This document shows positions 55,864 to 64,000 of a stretch of DNA of 64,000 nt, in pieces; positions within the stretch are counted from its first letter, which is position 1, and every line of letters starts with the position of its first letter. This stretch comes from Brachionus manjavacas (Eukaryota > Rotifera > Eurotatoria > Ploima > Brachionidae). The notes under the pieces are model-generated. The model worked only from the letters and a program-made list of their open reading frames with translations. It was not told the origin of the DNA and did not search any database. The stretch covers positions 2,604,001 to 2,668,000 of the forward strand of contig JAHQIY010000004.1 of the NCBI GenBank assembly GCA_019054805.1. Direction: 5' to 3'. The position numbers and the translations under genes are program-made.

Positions 55864-58349
55864 TTATTAAGAGACAAAAAAAAATCCGGAATTTCTCTTC
55901 AAATAATTAAAAAAAATAATTGATATCATAGATCGAAAAAAATATTGAATAGTGAAAACATTAATAAAAATTGATAAGTTTTAGTGAAATTAAGCTAATA
56001 AGTCTGTTTTCTAAATAAGACAGTACGATAATGTAAAAATAGAGTCCTAATCAATATTTTTGCACCTATATTTTTTTATTTTACTTATTTATCATTAGCT
56101 TTTTATTAGAAATTTAATAAAATTCTTGATTTATTTTTATAATGATAGTCTATGCTTTATCGCTATTTTTTCGAATTTTTAAATCATGAATTTCACAGGA
56201 AACATTAATACTGCATTTAAATGACTAAATACAATGTTAGAGTTTACAATCAAAAATTTTATGCATCAGCCTAGGTCCTAAGAGACAAGATGATTTCAAT
56301 TTCTTTAAAGATAATCGAAGATTTAGTTGTATTGGGATCAATTAACTTGGAATATGCCACCCTCATCTCGCATTTATTTTTGATTCGTAAGCTTCTTTTA
56401 CCATATTATGCAAATTACTTCAAGATATGGCAGTGGAAAATTAAATTCACAAAGGGCAGGTGTTTTTCATTATAATATCTAATTAAAACATTTAAATTAA
56501 AAAAATAATTTTCCAAAAGCAATCAAAGAATAAAATAGTAGAATATTTAATGTTTTTTATTTAAATACTGACGAACTAATTAAGTAGGGCTTTCTAGATT
56601 AGCGAGAGTCTAAAGGTTAAAGAAAAACTTTGGCCAAGATTATTTTAACAATTGCTCATTTAAATCATAAAAATACGTTATAAAATAAAAAATTAATAAA
56701 TTAGTAAAAATTGTGTATTTTTTTTATTAAACTTTTGTAAACTGAAGTTATTTTTAATGTCTAAATAGAATAACGAAACTTTTTTTTGTAATAGAGCATT
56801 TTTTACAAACAAAAAATTTTATAAATATCTGATTTTATCTAAAAAAAATTAAATTTAGATCTAACAAAATTTAATAAAAATTTTTGTTTTTTGTGATTTT
56901 TATTCTATTTTTAATAGAATCAAGATACAAATTTTCAGAATTAAGGGTCACGCTGAATTTGCAATCATATGTTCACTAAATCTGTGATCATTCAAATCAT
57001 GGCGGGTTGGTGAACATCGAATTTTTCCACAGCATGTGCACTTCCAATTTAAATGAGTGTTTTTCGAATCCTTATACCTTTAAAGGTTAGCTAAAACCAT
57101 TGACTGAAGATGCTGTGAAAAGGTTCATTTTTTAATCAAAAATTGTTGAAAATATTTACAATATCACGTATTTTCTCAAAAAGTTTAAAATCTTCATCAG
57201 TTTTCATTTTCATTAAATCATTCAAATTAAGCTATTTGTTTAAAATACACTTTTTATTTAGATTAAAAATTTGCTACTAGTTTAATAGACTACTTAAAAA
57301 GAAATTAAAAAGGACCGACAATATTTTAGAAAATTCTCAATATAAATATTAAAGAAAAAAAGATTTTAGCAAAATAAGTTTCAAGAAAATTACTTGTAAG
57401 TGATATTTTAATTTTTTTGTGACCAGACCCCGCATGATTTAACCGATCAGAGATTAAGTGAGCCTAAATTGGACATGACCCAGAATTAATTCCAAAACAA
57501 TTCTAGCATATTCTTGGCTCAAAATGTTTAAAAGAATAATTCAGTTTTTTTCGTTTTGATTACAATTTTTTTTAAAATAATCATCATAAGTCACCTGGTT
57601 AGACTAGTTATCAATATGTATGTTTTCATTTTTTTAAAAGACTGAATAAAAAAGTACATAAGGTCGATCTATTAATTAATTTATTTAAAAGAAGAGGAAT
57701 TTTAGTCTAAGAGTTGGTTCTCTATTATAAATTAAAAAATTAAAATAATCGTTTATTTAATATTTTTTTGTGAGTTTAACATCAGAAAAAGTGAAAAAAA
57801 GGTATAAAATTCTTTTTTCCTAAACTTGCACCTTTTAAATAGCTGAAAGATCCGTGAAAATAAATGTCACTTTTAGTTAATCTGTATGTGTAAATTTGGA
57901 ATAAGGTCGAGTTTTGTTTTCTAAAATATTAAAGACATAATCAATTTATGGAAAAAAATACAACATTTCGAAATTGAATCAAAAATATTAATTTTAATAC
58001 ATAAAAAAAATCAGTTTCTTCAATTTTTCAAATACTTGGGAGTTTATTAAATAGGACGAATTCTTGAATAATTATTTATAAAAATCAGTTCTTACTTCTT
58101 TAGAGCCCCTAGCTTAAATTTGTAAAAATAAAACAAAACAATTCTATTTAAATTAAGAAATTCACTTTTCATAAATTTTGTACAAAAAATAGGGCTAGCA
58201 GGTGAGGGCTAAATTTTAGCAAATATAAAAATGGCCAAAAAAAACTGAAAAAATGGCGATTTTTAGGAATTTTTCTTTTCTTTTAGAAAATGAAAATGAA
58301 AATTAGAAAAAAAAACGAAATCTTACGGAATTTTACGTAAATTTTTATA
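55864..58349. other. AT-rich DNA; weak inverted repeat at 57015-57135
   Basis: GAACATCGAATTTTTCCACAGCAT (57018) and ATGCTGTGAAAAGGTTCA (57108) form loose inverted arms, the latter preceded by CTGAAGA, reminiscent of a hammerhead core. Otherwise nothing supported. Confidence 0.3.
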
Positions 58350-58620
58350 ATAAAAAACGGGAAGAGTGTTAAATTTTAGTAAAAAAACGATAAAAAATAT
58401 ATCTTTTACATTTAAATGGCGTATTTGTTTTTTCAAAATCTTTAATAGCTGTAATTGGATCACAATCGGATAAGACCATTTTTTTCTTACGATAACTTTT
58501 AGCTCATTCCATATCAATTCAATTGGGTTAAAATCTGAAAAAGTTTGATAATGAGTTCAATTTACATCAGGGCAATGACCCAAAACATAACTCATTGTTA
58601 TGTTCATCCTTTTTAAAAAT
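58350..58620 (-). pseudogene. Tc1/mariner-like DDE_3 transposase fragment
   Basis: Minus strand reads HYQTFSDFNPIELIWNELKV-IVRKKW. This corresponds to the S-PDLNPIE-W--LK block that carries the third acidic residue of Tc1/mariner-like DDE transposases. Beyond it the frame shifts (ITAIKDFEKTNTPFKCKRYI in the next frame). No terminal repeats were found nearby. Confidence 0.65.
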
Positions 58621-59543
58621 AAATAACACAAATTGTGCACTTTATTTACCAAAATTCATCAAATAAATAAAAAATCCAACAATTTTTTCGTTTACGGTCA
58701 TTTTGAAAGGCCCAAGCTCCTTTTTCAAAACAAATGAAAGCACTTTTTGTGGCTTAAAAAAAGAGCTTTAGGAGTCTTTATTATTATAATAATTAAATTT
58801 ATACACAAATTCATGTGATTTTTAGATCTTAATGATACAACTAATAATTTTTAAGCTAATTTTAGAAAGTGGGCAGCCAAGAAAATTGTTTTTTTGATCC
58901 CCCTAAAAATTTGTCTTTTCTAGGATAAGAATTTGTGGTCGAAAAAGTCAAATTCATATAGTGCTGTAGCTTTGACCTGCGCGAACCCTACATAAATAAG
59001 AATTATTAAGGTTTTGAAAAACAAGTTAACTGTAAATGTCGCAGATATGGTTCTCCGAAAGTAGATTTGTCTTAAAACCTTAATGCAATGATATATCAGG
59101 ATGATATAGAAGAACGCGTTTTCTTTAAATGGAAAACCTTTTAGAAACTTATTCAGTTGTGAATAACTTATACAGTCAGGGTCAAATCACTAAAGTGACT
59201 TGATGGCCAGTCGATTTATAGAGCTATTTATTTGCCACTTATTCGAAGCTTAAGAAAACTACTTCCCGCAGAAGTAACTTCTAGATGCGATCTTATCCAG
59301 ATATGAAAAGAACTTTTTCAGTTTTTATGATTTAACTCGAATGACTTAATTCGAATCTCTCGGGTTTTAATTCGAAAAAACTTTATTTCAGAATAAAATT
59401 TTAACTTTTCTTTCCTCACTTTTCCTCGAATAAAAAGCAAAAAAATTAAATCAAAATAAGCTTTAATGAGAATTAAAATATTATATTAAATAAATTAAAA
59501 ATTTTATTTTCAAAAAAATGAAAATAAAGCACAGGAATAGTGG
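58621..59543. other. AT-rich DNA without recognised features
   Basis: Nothing supported. Confidence 0.35.
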
Positions 59544-61110
59544 GTCCATTAGGTGAACAGTTTGTTCACCTAATTATTTTTACCCTTATATGAAAATTCA
59601 AAGAAATTTTTGTTTAAAAAATTTAGATGAACAAATTTATAAATAGGTGAACATTTGAAAAAAAAATATAATGTAAAAAAAAATTTATTTGAGTTTTCGA
59701 ATAAAGTGTATAAGTGTCTTCTTAAATTAGTAGTAGTAGTAGTAAGGGGTAGGCTACAAGTCGCGATTTGCATGCAGAATGATGCATAACGCGATGGGTG
59801 ACGACACCCTGTGTGGTAGCCACTTGCCGTAATTAAGTTGCTGTTTTGTCAAGCTTGCTTTTGAAGTCGTTGGTACTTTTGGCGATGATGATGGAGTCGT
59901 TAAGATCGTTCCAGTCATTGACAATTCGGTTGCAGAAAAAGTTATGTCGTTGATTTCAGTTCTTCACCAATTCTCGTCTCAATCTCGCCCTCCTATTGCC
60001 TCTTGGCGCAGAAATGGAAGTCGGTGCGGCAAATTCAACATGCTCAATTCCTTTTGCAATTTTAAGCTGCTGTATCAAATCGCCCTTCAATCGCCTCGCC
60101 TTTAGATTGGTCAAACCCAGCTTTTTGCAACGTTCAACATAGTTTAGGTCTCGAAGACGACCAGGAACCTTTGTCGTCCTTCGCATTACGCGTTCGACCA
60201 CGTTGATATCCCCGTGTTGGTATGGATTCCAGACTGAAATTGCGAATTTGACATGTGGTCTTACATACGTAGTGATTAGCTTCTTCCACACCGATTGGTT
60301 TCTTGTTCTCAAGGACTTCTTTAGAATACCAAGCACCTGACTTGCTTTGCTAGCTGAACTAGTTCATGCCATTTCATGTTTGAGGTAAGAATGATACCAA
60401 GGTCACGTTCTCTCGTTGTTACCTCGATAGGATAAGAAGGGCCGTTAATTTCATTTAAGCTGTACCTGAAATTACTATTGCGTTTACCAAAGTGCATGAT
60501 TCGGCATTTACTGAAGTTAAGATTCATCGACCAATCGATACACCATTTCTGCACGGCCTCCAGATCGCGTTGAAGCCTTAAACAGTCATCGACATTACGA
60601 GCTGTTTTCAAGATCTTGCAGTCGTCGGCAAAAATCAGAATAGTATCTGGTAAGTCGTTGATGAATTTAATAAATAGGGCAGGTCCGAGAACGCTGCCTT
60701 GAGGAACTCCAGAGCGCACGTTACACCACTGTGATACCGATTTGCCAAGTATTAAATAAAAATCCGAGCTTTATGGCTTTTTATACCACGCTTACCTTCA
60801 AATAAATATTCTTCAGATTCAAAAAATTTTTTCTATTAAATTTTGAAAAAAATTTTGAATTTCAAAAAAAGAAAATACAAATTTAAATTTAAATTTGCAA
60901 CATCATTCTTACAAATTTGTATAAAAATTTTTTTTCCCATTTTAATATAAATTTTATAGTGAATAGTTAAAAATTGTTTTTTGACAAATTATAAAGATAG
61001 GTGAACATTGTTAAATTTAGGTGGACTTTTGTTCACCCATCAGGGTAAAAATAATTAGGTGATCAATTTGTTTACTTAAACCATGCACATGAATTGTTCA
61101 TCTAATGGAC
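59544..61110. mobile_element. Foldback/MITE with terminal inverted repeats and a LINE in its loop
   Basis: GTCCATTAGGTGAACA (left) and TGTTCATCTAATGGAC (right) are inverted, as are CACCTAATTATTTTTACCCT (59567) and AGGGTAAAAATAATTAGGTG (61041), and ATAGGTGAACATT / AATGTTCACCTAT blocks. The left end itself is a palindrome GGTGAACAGTTTGTTCACC. The LINE fragment at 59729-60755 sits between the arms. Confidence 0.75.
59729..60755 (-). pseudogene. CR1-type LINE RT fragment with TAC-repeat tail, nested
   Basis: GKSVSQWCNVRSGVPQGSVL, FIKFINDLPDTILIFADDCK (FADD box), WSMNLNFSKCRIMHFGKRNS and TTYVRPHVKFAISVWNPYQH, then ARRLKGDLIQQLKIAKGIEH. The C-terminus follows (RHNFFCNRIVNDWNDL). The first part (60719-60321) and second part (60336-59956) are in different frames, overlapping at 60321-60336. 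The (TAC)n tail at 59729-59742 ends it. 5'-truncated at about 60755. Confidence 0.83.
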
Positions 61111-61404
61111 TAGGCCCCCAAAAATTTTAAAAATTAATAAGATTTTTAAATTCAATCTAGGGCTCATTCTATTTAAAAACAATTAAAATAAAATTTCGCT
61201 GACTTGTCTTATTCAATTTAACAAAAATTTTGTTTGATTTGATTTTGATTTATATTTTTTTTTGAAATTGAGGTAAAGACAATGAGAATATTAAAAAGTT
61301 AAAATCCTTTCTATACTTTCTGTACTTTTTACTCTTTTAATAAAAAAAGGTTTTAATTAATCAATATTTTAAATATCAATTTTAAATTTAACAAATGTTT
61401 TTTT

Positions 61405-61465
61405 TACCTCCAGCATACCCGAATCCCTAAACCAAGGCTCCGCCCCGGACCCCGTTTAAGTTTTA
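61405..61465 (-). repeat. Dispersed repeat with GAGCCTCGGTTTA-type core, copy 3
   Basis: CAGCATACCCGAATCCCTAA, then ACCAAGGCTCCGCCCCGGAC and CCCGTTTAA is the inverted counterpart of 3650-3695, including the CGGGGTCCGG block. Confidence 0.6.
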
Positions 61466-64000
61466 ATATAATGATTAAAATTACCATTAATTACAAAAAG
61501 GAAGAGGGCCAAATAAATTAATATTATGAAAAAGTACAAAAATTACAGAAAGAAAAATGTTTTTTTAAAAGTTTGATCTCATTGTCTATCCATGTTGAAA
61601 TTTAGATTTTGTTTAGTCATGGTTCATGACATTTTTCATTTTAAATATTTGGGTTAGAGTTTCTAAAAGTAAAATTGATCTATTAAATGCTATTTTTTGT
61701 GAAATTTAATTAAGTTTTCAAATTATATTTGATCAAATAATGTGTGTGAATTGGTTTAAATTAAGTTTTTAAGGAAATATCAAGTAAAGCCTAAAAAAAT
61801 CATTCTTTAAAATTTTATTGAATTTAATTTTGCATAAAGGGTTAGATCAGGATCTCTTTTTTCAATAGATTTTGAATTTGCTTGCTCAAAGTTTATTTTT
61901 TGTCTTTTCATTTTCGCGCAATTTAATTTAATTTATTTTTATTTTTTCATTTATTTATAAGTTCAAAAATAAAACAAATAAAATAAATGAAAAAAAAGTT
62001 GAAGAAAAGATAATAAATACATTCAAAAAAGGCAGATCTGCTTTATTTTAAGTGAATAAATCAAACTTTTTCTTTTGTTATTTAATAAATGCCTTGGTAA
62101 AATTTTTCCACTAAATATGGACGTCAGAAAATTTACCACACATTTTATGAAAAATATCACAAATTCCCTTTTTTAATTATTTTCTTATTTAAACAATAAA
62201 AAGCATCGCTGAAGTCATTTAAATAGAAATAATTAAATTTGTTAACTATTTCTATTATCTTATAAACATTTTATTTATTTTATAAGAGCTAATATTGAAA
62301 GAACTATTAAAAGAATTAAGCCATTAAAAAATAATGTGAGTAAAGTAGCACAAAAATGCTTAATAAATAAAAAAGGATTTTTTTTCCAAATGTAAGGACA
62401 ATAAATTACCCTATTTTTTTTAAATGGATTTTTTTATTATGATCGATCAACGAATAAAATTTAAAAAAATATAATTTATTTGAATTAGTGTTTCTTTTTC
62501 TTTTTTGGTTCCCATAAAAGAACCAGATCTGATCGATCTGTGGATCTTTCAAAATATTTTGATATTTTTCTTAAATTAATAAAAATCAATAAGATATATT
62601 CTTTGCTTTTTGATGACGATCCTGACACATTTTTTTATCAATAATAAGGAAATCTTTAGAAAAAAATTAAATGAGCTAGAACAATGGCTTTGCACGGAAA
62701 ATTAAGTTATATATTATGATATAATAATTTCATTTTTTAGCACTAAATTATGCCAGGCTAGATGAAATGAGTCTTATCCACCTTAGGGTCAAAATCCATA
62801 AAAATACTCGAATTATGAGACAGTCCTTAAAATTAGATGAAAAAAAATTGGATTTTTATAAGTAAAAAATGTAAAAATTTTTTAAATTAAATTGATATTT
62901 TTTTATCAAACAAACACAGAACATTAAATTTTACGGTAATTTACGTGAATCAGCGTAATTGCTTCAAATCACCAATTTTCTAACTTCTAAAATTAAAAAA
63001 AAATTAATAATTAAAATTGTCTGTGCACAACTTTTCAAAAATTTAATCTGGTTGGCAAGGCCTCCATTTTTTTAAACAAAAGCAATTTCAATTGTGTCTT
63101 TTGAGGCATAGATTACTTGAATTAGGTTTTATAATTGGGTGGTTTGTACCCATTTTAAATATCAGGGCAATTAAAAAAGTAAATTTTATGTAACTGTTTA
63201 GTTAGCAGAATAGCAATTGTAAACCTAAACCAAGAACTTTAGATTAAAATTCATAATGACTTGAAACTGTATTTTTTCGGTTCTTTTAAACTGAATTACA
63301 TAAAAATATTTTTTGATTGCTTCTTCAAACTAATGATAATTATGATTTACTACATTGAAAACTCCTCTTCAATTTTTAACCTAATTCAATTATTCTAAAA
63401 ATTCCTAGTTTTTGCGGAGTAATTTAATAACCTTGAATTATCATATTACGAGATGATTCATTCCTCGTCGTAATTCAATATGAAAGTGCATTTTCTTGGT
63501 AATAAAACAAATTCACAAAAAAATTAAATTTTTAAAAAGTAAAATTTCAGCAAACCAAGTTCAAAAAGTAAATAAATTTGAATTTGAATTTATCAATTTC
63601 TCTTACAAGATCTTACAAGATTAATTCAAGAACTTCGAGTTTAACAAAAGTATTTCAATCATTGAATAGGGTGGTAACACCAAATGAGCTAAGACGAGTG
63701 CGTCGCTTAAATGGAAATATTAAAATTTATTTTGAGGCAATTTTTTTTTAATTAACAGATAGTTTTTTGCTATTTTTAAATATCTTTCCTCTATTTTACT
63801 TTAATTATCTTAAGTGAATTCAATTAGTTTTTAAAAAGAGTAAAGTGATTTAATTTTAAAAAGATTGCTAAAAAAAATTAATTATTAAAATACTACATTG
63901 ATAAAATAAGATAATCTTTTAAAAAAAGTCGAATTCCAAAAATCTACATCAAAATTGAATTATTCTGCATTTTTTAGAGTTTGAGTTTAGATGATAAAAA
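61466..64000. other. AT-rich DNA without recognised features
   Basis: No exon, RNA gene or transposon signature is supported on either strand up to the window end. Confidence 0.4.

Noticed and set aside
1-64000. CRISPR arrays, bacterial operons, tRNA or rRNA genes.
   Set aside because: The window is eukaryotic; no regularly spaced direct repeats, no tRNA cloverleaf with intact A and B boxes and no rRNA sequence was recognised.

Overview
The window looks like AT-rich genomic DNA from an invertebrate animal. It carries intron-containing metazoan genes (a RalGDS/RGL-type Ras-family exchange factor, PARP16, a sperm-tail PG-rich-repeat protein), an intronless DUF4139 gene, and a dense, decayed set of eukaryotic transposable elements. 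The two short introns that can be placed exactly are 54 and 56 nt, and a captured 7TM-receptor fragment has the sequence style of rotifer receptors. A monogonont rotifer such as Brachionus is my best guess, but this is inference and not firm.

Layout. 1-5345: the 5' part of an RGL/RalGDS-like gene on the minus strand, running off the left edge. Its 2.9-kb intron holds a hAT-like miniature element and a 1.1-kb foldback. 5346-26150: almost geneless AT-rich DNA with LINE 3' remnants, further miniature elements, a LINE fragment pair at 13.4-14.7 kb, a FAR1/MULE fragment at 19.8 kb and a GC-elevated patch at 11.6-12.8 kb. 26159-29997: a broken Ty3/gypsy element. 30755-31735: a broken CR1/jockey-type LINE. 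31915-33129: the DUF4139 gene. 33874-34866: an internally deleted Tigger element. 35010-37533: a rearranged LINE with ORF1 tail, endonuclease and RT. 37540-38290: another LINE fragment. 40335-41158: the two-exon ODF3/STPG-like gene. 42228-43596: MULE and LINE ORF1 remnants. 43774-43822: a hammerhead-ribozyme-like motif. 44377-44778: a hAT-like MITE that has swallowed a 7TM-receptor gene fragment. 46296-50459: PARP16 in three exons. 50.8-61.1 kb: more MITEs, LINE 3' ends, a Tc1-type transposase fragment and a foldback with a LINE in its loop. The right end (61.5-64 kb) shows nothing I can support.

The four host genes do not form an evident functional unit. They act in Ral/Ras signalling, an unknown DUF4139 role, the axoneme or sperm tail, and ER ADP-ribosylation. 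The strongest non-routine signal is a family of hAT-like miniature elements (TIR about CAGAGTTGTTTTAAGTC, 8-bp target duplications) of which one copy is a Pack-MITE-like carrier of a receptor fragment. A PLE-type hammerhead-like motif and a possible cassette exon inside the RGL catalytic domain come next.
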